This document shows positions 7,839 to 15,521 of a stretch of 25,398 nucleotides of DNA, one piece after another. The stretch is from an uncultured Eggerthellaceae bacterium (lineage in GTDB: Bacteria > Actinomycetota > Coriobacteriia > Coriobacteriales > Eggerthellaceae): positions 5,196 through 30,593 of the forward strand of contig CAJTML010000012.1 in NCBI GenBank assembly GCA_910577495.1. Reading direction: 5' to 3'. The translations under genes were made by a program, and so were the position numbers. Positions within the stretch are counted from its first letter, which is position 1; each line of letters starts with the position of its first letter. The notes beneath the pieces were generated by a model. It had not been told where the DNA came from and made no database searches. It was given only the letters and a program-made list of their open reading frames with translations.

Positions 7839-8440
7839 TGCGGGCGTGCGTGGCGCCTTCGCTTTGTGCCTGCCGTGTCGGCTGGGGCTTTGGGCTTCTG
7901 CTGCCTCGAAACGCAAAACAGCCTTTTGGCACTAATAAATCGGCGAAGTCGTGAGAATTCAGCGTGCTTGGATGTTGAGCTTTGAAGTCATATAGAGCCC
8001 CGAATCAAGATACGCCTGATCAAAGCCTTGTTGTTATGAGAGCAATCTGTGATTTGATCTGGCAGGAATCTTGAGAGGGCTGCAAATAGGTGGATTTTCC
8101 ACGACTTCTCGAATTTCTTAACGGATTTGAGCGATTTTGCGTTTCGCTTGGTTGGCGGCTTTGTTTTGTGCCAGCCGAGTCGGTTGAACTTTGCGTTTTC
8201 GCCATCCTGAAACGCAAAAAGGCGCTCTGACGTTAATAAATTGGCGAATTCCGAAGAATCCGACGAGCCCGCAAAGGGCTGTCTGGTCGCAGCTATTCAG
8301 ATGAACCTATCGTGCCTGATCAATGGCTTGTGATTTTGAAAAGATTGACGGCGTTCGGTCGGAGCACACACCGGCATCCCTGCATTCTTCGGAATTCTCT
8401 AATCTATTAGAGAAAAATGGGCTTGCAGCGTTTTTGCTCA
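7829..8440. repeat. Decayed tandem repeats, about 300-bp period
   Basis: Two long blocks resemble each other at an offset of 302 bp: about 7829-7965 and 8131-8267, roughly 70% alike by eye. Shared words include TTTTGTGCC/CTTTGTGCC, CGAAACGCAAAA/TGAAACGCAAAA and CTAATAAATCGGCGAA/TTAATAAATTGGCGAA. A second shared block, GCCTGATCAA (8014-8023 and 8314-8323), keeps an offset of 300. A weaker third copy may start near 8370-8437 (CTTCGGAATTCTCTAA against CTTCTCGAATTTCTTAA, then GCGTTTTTGC). Frames through it are interrupted. The rest of the 849-bp gene-free stretch 7748-8596 holds only the palindrome TTCTCTAAT-CT-ATTAGAGAA (8395-8414) and the stem GCGCGGCG/CGCCGCGC (8497-8519). Confidence 0.6.
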
Positions 8441-8596
8441 AGACAGGATCCATGGCAAAGGTGCAGGGCGAAGGTGCCACGCGCAGTTCCGCACGAGCGC
8501 GGCGCGGTTTTCGCCGCGCGAAGGAGCACTGTTTGAGCATGGCGCTTTTGGCCTGCACCTCTTTATAAGAGATGTCGGGAAGTTGATGTTGGGATA

Positions 8597-9625
8597 CTAG
8601 CCGACGAATTCGCCCTGATCAATAATGAGGTCGTCGTCCAGATACAGCGTCGGATTCAAGATGATACCGTCATAGTGGCAGTCGGCTTTCGTTACGCCAC
8701 CAAATGATGTGTTGGTGCCAAAGGCAATGTGGACGGTGCCGTAGAGCTTTTCGTCCTCCAAGATGATGCCGCACAAGATGGCGCGCTCGTTGGTGCCAAT
8801 GCCCAGCTCAGCAATGGTGCCATTCTCGGGACGCGCAAAAAGCACGGCAAGTTGATCGGCATACGGACCGTTTTCGTCGGCGCCTTCGACCTTTACCAAA
8901 CGCCCCGACTCAAGGGTGACCACCATAGGTTCAGCCAATTTGCCGATGCCCACCATGGAGCCATCAATGATCATGGTGCCATTTGCGCCCGCCTCAACAG
9001 GGGCAATGTAAGCCTCGCCTGAAGGGAAGTTGCCGCAGGCGCCCGCTGTGCGATACACACCCGGGCTGGGAACACCGGGGCGATTTGCCAGGTCAAGGGT
9101 GAGCACGTGCCCCTCTTTTTCAATGCGCGCAGTTTGGGCGGCATTGAGGCGCTCGGTCAAGTCAAGCGTGCGGCGCTCCACCTCGGCATAGTCTGCGCAC
9201 GCGGCTCCATCGCGAAGCATGTCCATCGTGATGCCGGGCATGGTCACCACGCGCGTGCCCGCTGCGGCGGCATTGATGCGAGCGGTGGTGTGGGTGAGCG
9301 ACTTTTGCGTGGCGCATAATGCCACGTCAGCCGCGGCCATGGCGGCAGCAACCGGTTGGGGCGGCTCTTCGCCATTGACCTTGCCTTCCGGCATGACCAT
9401 AAGCAGCACGATCCAACCGCGCTCAGCAGCAACTGCTTCGGCCGCTTCGTAGAACAGTCGGCCGATAGGGCGAGTGGGTTCGTCGGTCACCACCAGCAGT
9501 GTCTCGCCTGGTTGCAGGGCAAGATTGGTCTCAACAATTGAGCGCGCGCGGTCAAAAAGCGCTGGCTCAGGAGGCGTATCAAGCGTCGCATCGGGCGAGG
9601 TGAGGGGTGTGGTTGCGAGGGTCAT
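8597..9625 (-). CDS. M29-aminopeptidase/NicX-like metalloenzyme
   Basis: A 342-residue cytosolic protein related to thermophilic aminopeptidases (family M29) and to 2,5-dihydroxypyridine dioxygenase NicX, which share a fold. All five M29-type metal ligands can be placed: Glu204 in FPSGEAYIAP, Glu273 in AELGIGTN, His299 in GTVHIAFG, and His317 and Asp319 in CHYDG. It is shorter than true M29 enzymes (about 410 residues), mainly at the N-terminus, so peptidase activity is not certain; a dioxygenase role is unlikely in an anaerobe. ATG 9625 is preceded by AGAAAGG. It lies 128 bp downstream of the DUF1177 gene on the same strand, with an 11-bp inverted repeat between them, and is probably cotranscribed. 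Hydrolysis of a small amide or peptide-like product of the neighbouring pathway is my inference. Confidence 0.78.
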   Translation of the reverse strand: MTLATTPLTSPDATLDTPPEPALFDRARSIVETNLALQPGETLLVVTDEPTRPIGRLFYEAAEAVAAERGWIVLLMVMPEGKVNGEEPPQPVAAAMAAADVALCATQKSLTHTTARINAAAAGTRVVTMPGITMDMLRDGAACADYAEVERRTLDLTERLNAAQTARIEKEGHVLTLDLANRPGVPSPGVYRTAGACGNFPSGEAYIAPVEAGANGTMIIDGSMVGIGKLAEPMVVTLESGRLVKVEGADENGPYADQLAVLFARPENGTIAELGIGTNERAILCGIILEDEKLYGTVHIAFGTNTSFGGVTKADCHYDGIILNPTLYLDDDLIIDQGEFVG

Positions 9626-9687
9626 GCAGGTGCCTTTCTTGGAATGTGATGGCGAATGAGGTGGCCAACGATAGAGCAGTTCGTTTG

Positions 9688-9721
9688 TGGTGGCGAAGGG
9701 TGAATGGCCGCTTCGCCACCA
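9688..9721 (-). repeat. 11-bp inverted repeat between DUF1177 and the M29-like gene
   Basis: TGGTGGCGAAG (9688-9698) and its exact complement (9711-9721) flank a 12-base loop. No T-run follows on the minus strand, so it looks more like an mRNA-processing, stabilising or attenuating hairpin than a full terminator. Confidence 0.6.
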
Positions 9722-9753
9722 GAGTGATCAGCGTGTAGTTGCGGTTGCGCTGC

Positions 9754-10737
9754 CTAGGCGTCGGGGTTGTCCGCGGGGAGGTCGCCCATGGTTTGCAGCT
9801 TGGCCATGGAGCCGTAGCGTGCATGGAACAGTTCCAGCTCGGAAGCGTCGTAGAAGGAGCACTTGCCTTCGCCAAAGGCTTTAGCCACCTCAATCATAAA
9901 CGCGCCGGCTTCGTCTAAGTCGGTCAGGTGCGTGGCGCCTGTGGCACAGCCGGGAACTGCGGTTTCGGTAGTTACCGCCACGCCGACAACCGGTGCGTTG
10001 GTTGCAGTTGCGGGCTGCAGGATTGAGTTGAGATGATACAGGCCGTTGCCGTAGGGCGTGATGTCGGCCATGGACAGCGGATAGGTGCGCGCGCGGCGGC
10101 CGCTTGCAATCTCGGCCAGGGTCACCAGGTCCTCGCTCACGCGCATAATGACGCCCTCAACGACGGTGGGCGAAATCATGAAACCGCGCTCGTTCATGAT
10201 GCGATTGCCTTTGGTGGTGTCAATGGAGAGCACGGCGTCTAGCGGCCAAGCGCCTGCTTGCTGGGCACCTGCGCCAACCTCTTCGCGGTTGACTTCTGCC
10301 ATGGAAACCGGGGAGCCCATAAAGGCCACCGGCTCATGCGGGAAGGTGGGAGCATGCGGGCAAACATGGGTAGAAATAAAGACGTCACCAGGCAAAACGT
10401 CGCCACGGGCATGCATGGAGACCAGCTTGGCGGCGCAGGCCAGTGCAGTCAGCGCGCCGTCGCCATCGGAGACAAAGCCGATGCGCTCAGGGCGTGCACC
10501 CAGGCCTCCGAGGCGTCCCAAAAGGCCGATCGTGGGCGCGTCACCGCCTGAGGCGCGGCCGTTTGAGCCGGGGATACGCACACGCACCATGTCGGTTGAG
10601 CCTTTGACGCCGGTCAACGTGTAGGTTTCGGCATCGCACGTCGGGTCAATGGCGCGCAGGTAATCAACGGCAGTCTGCCCACTTGCAGCAGGCGAATCCA
10701 GTAAATCGTAGAGTTCAATCAGCTGTTTTAGGATCAT
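9754..10737 (-). CDS. DUF1177 family protein
   Basis: A 327-residue protein that I recognise as DUF1177 from segments such as GSTDMVRVRIPGSNG, GLLGRLGGLGARPE, THVCPHAPTFPHEPVAFMGS, SIDTTKGNRIMN and PYGNGLYHLNSILQPATATN. No biochemical function is established to my knowledge. The conserved His, Asp and Glu residues in those blocks would fit a metal-dependent hydrolase or isomerase, but that is inference. There is no signal peptide and no membrane helix. ATG 10737 has GAGGT upstream. It is the first gene of a minus-strand unit with the M29-like enzyme and is divergent from the DUF917-hydantoinase-amidase unit, which suggests one regulon for a cyclic amide or related compound. Confidence 0.88.
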   Translation of the reverse strand: MILKQLIELYDLLDSPAASGQTAVDYLRAIDPTCDAETYTLTGVKGSTDMVRVRIPGSNGRASGGDAPTIGLLGRLGGLGARPERIGFVSDGDGALTALACAAKLVSMHARGDVLPGDVFISTHVCPHAPTFPHEPVAFMGSPVSMAEVNREEVGAGAQQAGAWPLDAVLSIDTTKGNRIMNERGFMISPTVVEGVIMRVSEDLVTLAEIASGRRARTYPLSMADITPYGNGLYHLNSILQPATATNAPVVGVAVTTETAVPGCATGATHLTDLDEAGAFMIEVAKAFGEGKCSFYDASELELFHARYGSMAKLQTMGDLPADNPDA

Positions 10738-10788
10738 GTCTACCTCATTTGGTTGGTATGATTCGCAGTCATTTTTGATGCGCTGCGA

Positions 10789-10806
10789 GCTGCTTGGTTG
10801 AGCAGC
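10789..10806 (-). promoter_or_regulatory. Leader hairpin upstream of DUF1177
   Basis: GCTGCT-TGGTTG-AGCAGC, a 6-bp stem with a 6-base loop, 52 bases upstream of the DUF1177 start and probably in its leader. The remainder of the divergent region 10738-11089 contains the paired palindromes described separately and no gene. Confidence 0.3.
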
Positions 10807-10937
10807 CGCACAATTGTAGCACTGAGCGTGTGGCTGGTGGCAGCATTCGCCCTTATGAGCGGCCGTTTTACCGGAATCCCCGTGTGGATGGCACAGTATG
10901 AGCCCCTTGTGGCTTTACAATACATGCCAAGAGGTAA

Positions 10938-10989
10938 TGCATGAATCCATGCAAGCGTTTACACAGAAGGCGTTGCATGAGTTTATGCA
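10938..10989. promoter_or_regulatory. Paired 16-bp palindromic operators of the DUF917/DUF1177 divergon
   Basis: TGCATGAATCCATGCA (10938-10953, perfect 6-4-6) and TGCATGAGTTTATGCA (10974-10989, one mismatched pair) share the pattern TGCATGA-N4/5-ATGCA and start 36 bp apart. An AGGTAATGC word flanks the pair (10932-10940 and 10992-11000). Two related sites between divergent genes are typical of a repressor or activator binding as two dimers. No regulator gene lies in the cluster itself. Confidence 0.6.
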
Positions 10990-11089
10990 TAAGGTAATGC
11001 TCGGTAATGATTTGTGATGATTTGTATGGCGCGTCTCGCGCAACGATATCTCGCTATCAAAACATGCATCGTGGAAAGGTAGATGCCAC

Positions 11090-12208
11090 ATGAGAAGAAA
11101 AGTGGGCGTCAAAGAGATCGAGGACATGGCGCTTGGCGCTACCGTCCTTGGTGCTGGTGGCGGAGGAGACCCCTACGTTGGCAAGCTGATGGCTATTGAG
11201 GCAATTCGCAAGCATGGCGATGTTGAGCTGATCAGCGTAGACGAAGTACCTGATGATGAGATTGTCGTGGTCTCTCAGATGATGGGTGCTCCGACCATCA
11301 TGGTCGAAAAGATCTGCAGCGGCCTTGAGCCGATGGCCACCTATGATGAGATGGTCAAAGAGCTTGGTCGTGAGCCGTATGCAATTTATGCCGTTGAGGC
11401 GGGTGGTGTGAATTCCACGATCCCGTTCATTTTGGGCGCAACACGCCAAATTCCGGTTGTGGACTGCGACCTCATGGGTCGTGCGTTCCCGGAGTTGCAG
11501 ATGACCACGCTGGGCATCAATGGTGTGAAGGGTATGCCGGCAGTGCTTGCTGACGAAAAGGGCAACACGGTCACGGTGCGCGCCATTGATGACCGCTGGC
11601 TTGAGCGCATTGCTCGCCAGGCCACGTCGGTCATGGGCGGTTACACCATCTTGGCGTCCTATATGTGCACCGGCAAACAGCTTAAAGATTTCGCCATTCG
11701 CAACACCCCGACGCTGTGCGAAGAAATTGGTCGCACGTTGCGCGAGGCGCGCGAGCAGCACAAGGATCCCATTGATGCAGTTTTGCGCGTGACGAACGGA
11801 TATCGCCTGTTCAAGGGCAAGGTTGTGGACGTTGAACGTAACACCGACGGCATGTTTGTGCGCGGCCGCGCGGTGGTGGATGGCCTGGATGCGGACAAGG
11901 GCAGCCAGCTCATTATCAACTTCCAAAACGAAAACATCATTGCGCTTAAAGATGGCGAAGCAGTCTGCACGTCTCCTGACTTGATTATGTCGCTGGATAT
12001 GGAGTCGGGCACGCCGGTGACCACCGAGGGCTTGAAATATGGCGCTCGTATTGTGGTGGTTGGCATGCCGTGTGACCCGCAGTGGCGTACCGAAAATGGC
12101 CTGGCCGTGGTCGGACCGCGTGCGTTTGGCTATGACCTAGATTACGTTCCGGTGGAAGAGCTGGCAGCGCGCATGGGCGCAGCTGGTGCGGCCGACGAAG
12201 AGGCATAA
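11090..12208 (+). CDS. DUF917 (S-methyl-thiohydantoin desulfurase-like) protein
   Basis: A 372-residue cytosolic protein. The N-terminal ALGATVLGAGGGGDPYVGKL block is the DUF917 hallmark; the middle has EAGGVNSTIPF and VVDCDLMGRAFPELQM, and the C-terminus has TPVTTEGLKYGARIVVVGMPCDPQW. Pfam now names the two halves of this family after S-methyl-thiohydantoin desulfurase, as I recall, an enzyme tied to thiohydantoin breakdown. DUF917 proteins are commonly adjacent or fused to hydantoinase/oxoprolinase domains, and the next gene here is exactly that, 12 bases away. ATG 11090 has GGAAAGG about ten bases upstream. As first gene of the plus unit it sits directly behind the paired palindromes. The exact substrate is unknown. 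Confidence 0.9.
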   Translation: MRRKVGVKEIEDMALGATVLGAGGGGDPYVGKLMAIEAIRKHGDVELISVDEVPDDEIVVVSQMMGAPTIMVEKICSGLEPMATYDEMVKELGREPYAIYAVEAGGVNSTIPFILGATRQIPVVDCDLMGRAFPELQMTTLGINGVKGMPAVLADEKGNTVTVRAIDDRWLERIARQATSVMGGYTILASYMCTGKQLKDFAIRNTPTLCEEIGRTLREAREQHKDPIDAVLRVTNGYRLFKGKVVDVERNTDGMFVRGRAVVDGLDADKGSQLIINFQNENIIALKDGEAVCTSPDLIMSLDMESGTPVTTEGLKYGARIVVVGMPCDPQWRTENGLAVVGPRAFGYDLDYVPVEELAARMGAAGAADEEA

Positions 12209-12220
12209 GGGAGGCCGGCT

Positions 12221-13801
12221 ATGGCAAACGATAAACGTACGTGGCGCTTGGGCATTGACGTTGGCGGCACGAATACTGACGCGGTGGTAATTGACGGGGA
12301 TTTGCAGCTGGTTGCAGCTACGAAAAGCCCGACGACCGAAGATGTAATGGGCGGCATTGAAGCTGCAATGCACGAGGTTATTCGCCAAATTGGTCCTGAG
12401 GCTGCCAAAAAAATTGGGTTCGCCATGCTGGGCACCACGCACTGCACCAACGCTATCGTTGAGCGCAAGCGCCTGAATAAGGTTGCGGCAGTTCGCATTG
12501 GCGCGCCGGCAACTACGGCGGTCAGCTGCATGGCCGACTGGCCCGATGAGCTGAAGCAAGCCATGCGCGTGCAGGACTTTTTGGTGCACGGCGGCCATGA
12601 GTTTGACGGGCGTGAGATCAGCGAGCTGTCCGAGGAAGAGCTTCGCGAAGTGGCGCGCGTTATTGCTGATGAGGGCTATGAGTCCGTGGCAATTACGAGC
12701 GTGTTCTCGCCAGTGTCGGACGCGCACGAACAGCGCGCGGCTGCAATCATGCGCGAGGCATTGGGCGAAGATTTCCCGATCTCGGTTTCAAGCGAAATTG
12801 GCTCGCTGGGCTTTTTGGAGCGCGAAAACGCTTCCATTTTGAACGCGGCGCTGCATGACGTTGCTATCACCACAGCTGATAGCTTTGAGGCGGCACTTGC
12901 GGCAGAAGGCCTGACTGATGTGGCGGTTTACCTGGGACAAAACGACGGTACGCTCATGTCGGTTGAGTATGCAAAGCGCTATCCGATCTTCACGATTGCG
13001 TGCGGTCCGACCAACTCAATTCGCGGTGCATCCTTCTTGACGAAGGTAAAAGACGCGGTGGTTGTTGACATCGGCGGCACCACGACCGACGTTGGTGTGC
13101 TTTCGCATGGCTTCCCGCGTGAGAGTATGGTGGCCGTTGAGATTGGCGACGTTCGCACGAACTTCCGCATGCCTGACTTGGTGAGTGTTGGTTTGGGTGG
13201 CGGCTCCATCGTTCGCCAACATGACGATGGACGCGTGACGGTCGGACCGGATTCCGTGGGATATCGCGTGACGCAAGATGCGCTCTGCTTTGGTGGCGAC
13301 GTCCTGACGGCAACCGACGTTGTTGTGGCGAAAGGCCTGGTTGAAGGCGTGGGCGATCCGTCGCTGGTGGCGCATCTGGATCCGGCGTTGGTTGATGCGG
13401 CAAATGCGGAAATCACGCGCATCATTGAGGATGCGGTTGACGCCATGAAGACCTCGGCTGGAGATGTGACGGTCATCCTTGTTGGTGGCGGCTCCATTTT
13501 GTCGCCGAGTGAACTGGAGGGCGCAGGCGAGGTGCTTCGCCCGGAAAACTTTGGTGTTGCAAACGCAATCGGTTCGGCTATTGCGCAGGTGTCTGGCCAG
13601 ATTACCAAGGTGTTCTCGCTGGCAGAAACGCCGCGTGATCAGGCAATTGCTGAGTCTAAGGAGCGCGCATGTGCTGAGGCTATTGCAGCAGGCGCTGATC
13701 CGAACACGGTTGAAGTTATTGAGGTTGAGGATATTCCGATGGCTTACTTGGGCGATGCGCTGTGCATTCGCGTGAAGGCCGTGGGAGATTTGATGCTGTA
13801 A
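12221..13801 (+). CDS. Hydantoinase/oxoprolinase (HyuA-type, ASKHA fold)
   Basis: A 526-residue cytosolic enzyme of the hydantoinase A/5-oxoprolinase family, which hydrolyses cyclic amides such as hydantoins or 5-oxoproline, in several members with ATP. The first phosphate motif is GIDVGGTNTDAVV (Asp13), followed by LGTTHCTNAIVERK; the second is VVDIGGTTTDVGVL (Asp283), then a Gly-rich VGLGGGSIV. It is clearly shorter than N-methylhydantoinase A (about 690 residues), and no hyuB partner is encoded, so it belongs to the short clade that pairs with DUF917. ATG 12221 has GGGAGG overlapping the preceding stop. With DUF917 upstream and an amidase downstream it would perform ring opening to an N-carbamoyl amino acid (inference). 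Confidence 0.9.
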   Translation: MANDKRTWRLGIDVGGTNTDAVVIDGDLQLVAATKSPTTEDVMGGIEAAMHEVIRQIGPEAAKKIGFAMLGTTHCTNAIVERKRLNKVAAVRIGAPATTAVSCMADWPDELKQAMRVQDFLVHGGHEFDGREISELSEEELREVARVIADEGYESVAITSVFSPVSDAHEQRAAAIMREALGEDFPISVSSEIGSLGFLERENASILNAALHDVAITTADSFEAALAAEGLTDVAVYLGQNDGTLMSVEYAKRYPIFTIACGPTNSIRGASFLTKVKDAVVVDIGGTTTDVGVLSHGFPRESMVAVEIGDVRTNFRMPDLVSVGLGGGSIVRQHDDGRVTVGPDSVGYRVTQDALCFGGDVLTATDVVVAKGLVEGVGDPSLVAHLDPALVDAANAEITRIIEDAVDAMKTSAGDVTVILVGGGSILSPSELEGAGEVLRPENFGVANAIGSAIAQVSGQITKVFSLAETPRDQAIAESKERACAEAIAAGADPNTVEVIEVEDIPMAYLGDALCIRVKAVGDLML

Positions 13802-13824
13802 TACAGCAGGAAAAGAGGGGCATC

Positions 13825-14682
13825 ATGGAGACGTCGGCAGAAAAGGCAACGGAGAAAACGCGGCCAGTCAAACTTGCGTTGGTGCAGTTTGAGGGGACGA
13901 TGTGTGATGTTGAAGGCAACATTGCTCGTGCGTGCGAGTTTATCGCTGAGGCGGGAAAACAGGGAGCTGACCTGGTATTGCTGCCAGAGCTGTTCTCAAC
14001 GGGTTACCAGCTCAATGTGGTAGGACCGCATCTTGGTGAGCTGACCGAGACGATTGAGGGACCAAGCGTTGACGCTCTGTGCGAGGCGGCTCGTGCGGCG
14101 CATTGCTATGTGGCTGCAGGGCTTGCGCTGGAGCATGAGCTGACGGCGGTACCGTTTAACAGCTCGGTGTTTATTGATCGCGAAGGTAACCTCATGGGCA
14201 CCTACGACAAGCAGCACCTCTGGGCACTTGAGCGCTTCTACTTCCGCTCAGGTAACGGCGGTGGCGTTTTCGACACCGATTTTGGTCGTGTGGGCGTCAT
14301 GATTTGCTACGACATGGGATTCCCGGAGACGGCACGCATGCTGGCGTTGCAGGGCTGCGATCTGCTGCTGTGCCTATCGGCATGGTGTGAGCAGGATATG
14401 GACGGCTGGCACTTAAACGGTCCGTCTCGCGCGCTGGAGAACACGGTGTACGTGGCTGCGGTCAACCGCTATGGCGTGGAAGAAGACCTGGTTATGCCTG
14501 GTCATTCGTATGTGAGCAACCCGCGTGGACACATTATTGCTGAGCTTGTAGAAGAGGCCGAAGGTGTGTTGTACGTGGAGCTTGACTTAGATGATGTGGC
14601 TCGTGGTCGCCAAAGCGGTATCTATCCGCCGTATCTGCGCGATCGACGCCCCGACCTGTATGAGGACGTCCTTTTGCCGTAG
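13825..14682 (+). CDS. Nitrilase-superfamily carbon-nitrogen hydrolase (candidate N-carbamoylase)
   Basis: A 285-residue cytosolic amidase of the carbon-nitrogen hydrolase superfamily. The catalytic Glu-Lys-Cys triad is complete: Glu55 in LLPELFSTGY, Lys129 in GTYDKQHLW, Cys161 in MICYDMGFPE. It contains a RALENTVYVAAVNR segment and the conserved GHSYVSNPRG near the C-terminus. I start at ATG 13825 because GAGGGG lies just upstream; the frame is open further back to 13762, but that would overlap the hydantoinase. Family members include N-carbamoyl-D-amino acid hydrolase, beta-ureidopropionase and omega-amidase. Its place directly after a hydantoinase makes an N-carbamoyl amino acid the best guess, yielding amino acid, ammonia and CO2. 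It is the last gene of the unit, followed by a terminator. Confidence 0.88.
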   Translation: METSAEKATEKTRPVKLALVQFEGTMCDVEGNIARACEFIAEAGKQGADLVLLPELFSTGYQLNVVGPHLGELTETIEGPSVDALCEAARAAHCYVAAGLALEHELTAVPFNSSVFIDREGNLMGTYDKQHLWALERFYFRSGNGGGVFDTDFGRVGVMICYDMGFPETARMLALQGCDLLLCLSAWCEQDMDGWHLNGPSRALENTVYVAAVNRYGVEEDLVMPGHSYVSNPRGHIIAELVEEAEGVLYVELDLDDVARGRQSGIYPPYLRDRRPDLYEDVLLP

Positions 14683-14719
14683 GGCGAAGCTTGTATGAGC
14701 TGAGTATACTGCTAAAACG

Positions 14720-14752
14720 AACGGGTGCTGGCAAATGTCGGCACCCGTTTTT
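14720..14752 (+). terminator. Terminator of the DUF917-hydantoinase-amidase unit
   Basis: AACGGGTGC, a 12-base loop and GCACCCGTT followed by T5. It lies between the convergent amidase and sulfite-oxidase-like genes; an A-run upstream of the left arm may let it act in both directions. Confidence 0.85.
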
Positions 14753-14786
14753 CTTGCTTGGATGGTTATGGCGCTCAAAGCTGACG

Positions 14787-15428
14787 TTATGCCAGCACCT
14801 GGAACTGGTGGGCGGCTGGGGTCGGGGAGACCTTGCCGTCCTCGTTGACCGAGCGCACGAGCATGCGGAACACGCCTTCTTCGTCAGGCGTCCACTCAAA
14901 CGTCCACCACACCCAGCGAACCGCATCGGCACCAGCGGTTTCGTGGCGCGTCCACGTGGTGCCTTCGTCAAGCGAGAACTCCACGGCTACGATGCGTTTG
15001 TCGTAGTCATCCGCCCAGCCCTCAAACAGCATGGGCTGGCCAACATGACCCACGTACTCCGCTTTGCACGAAACGTTGGGGCGATTGGTGTAGTCGTGGC
15101 CGTCGTCTTGGAAGTCCGGCAGCGCGGGCGGCTCATCTTCGTTAGTGAATGCAATCCCGACGATATCGCGAATGAAATACTTCGCAGGAAACCCAGGAAT
15201 CCACAGCTGATTGGCGCAACCCATAACGTCAGCGATGTCTTCGCCATTGATCTTGTCGGCAATGATGGCGCCTCGTTCCAGCAAAAAGTCCAGCGGAAAC
15301 GAAACCTCCATGCCGTCAGAGGCGGTAAAGGTGACGGTGTTGCAGTTGGTAGGGTTGGCGCCTGCAAGCGTCTCGGCCGGCTTGGCAGTCTGGGTTGCGG
15401 CGTCGTGGTTTTCAGGAGTTGTCGTCAT
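14787..15428 (-). CDS. Truncated sulfite-oxidase-like protein with Mo-cofactor dimerisation domain
   Basis: A 213-residue protein. After a low-complexity N-terminus, residues about 30-95 match the second half of the sulfite oxidase molybdopterin domain (VTFTASDGMEVSFPLDFLLE, then NQLWIPGFPAKYFIRDIVGI). Residues about 120-213 match the Ig-like Mo-co dimerisation domain (EFSLDEGTTWTRHE, then WVWWTFEW). The first half of the Mo domain, which holds the cysteine that binds molybdenum, is absent, and no upstream frame supplies it. There is no signal peptide. ATG 15428 is preferred over GTG 15434 because AAAGGTGA then lies seven bases away. It is the last gene of the minus-strand reductase region, behind an MFS gene. 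It may be a degraded enzyme or a stand-alone partner subunit. Confidence 0.7.
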   Translation of the reverse strand: MTTTPENHDAATQTAKPAETLAGANPTNCNTVTFTASDGMEVSFPLDFLLERGAIIADKINGEDIADVMGCANQLWIPGFPAKYFIRDIVGIAFTNEDEPPALPDFQDDGHDYTNRPNVSCKAEYVGHVGQPMLFEGWADDYDKRIVAVEFSLDEGTTWTRHETAGADAVRWVWWTFEWTPDEEGVFRMLVRSVNEDGKVSPTPAAHQFQVLA

Positions 15429-15494
15429 CGGCACTTCACCTTTGATTGATCGGTAGGGGATGGCGAAAAGCGCGGTGGCGAATCGCCGTCCGAA

Positions 15495-15514
15495 TTATAC
15501 TTAAACAAGTATAA
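15495..15514. promoter_or_regulatory. AT-rich palindrome between MFS and sulfite-oxidase-like genes
   Basis: TTATACTT-AAAC-AAGTATAA, perfect 8-bp arms. The minus strand contains a TATAAT box here (15499-15494), so the palindrome may overlap a promoter for the downstream sulfite-oxidase-like gene and act as its operator. I see no good -35. Confidence 0.4.
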
Positions 15515-15521
15515 CTGAGAT

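Noticed and set aside
8323..8568. 81-codon plus-strand frame after the second repeat unit
   Set aside because: It starts inside degenerate repeat sequence, has no ribosome binding site, and the antisense strand is open as well; no family recognised.
8597..9625. Aerobic 2,5-dihydroxypyridine dioxygenase (NicX) assignment
   Set aside because: The fold and ligands are shared with M29 peptidases, no nicotinate-pathway neighbours exist, and the context suggests an anaerobe.
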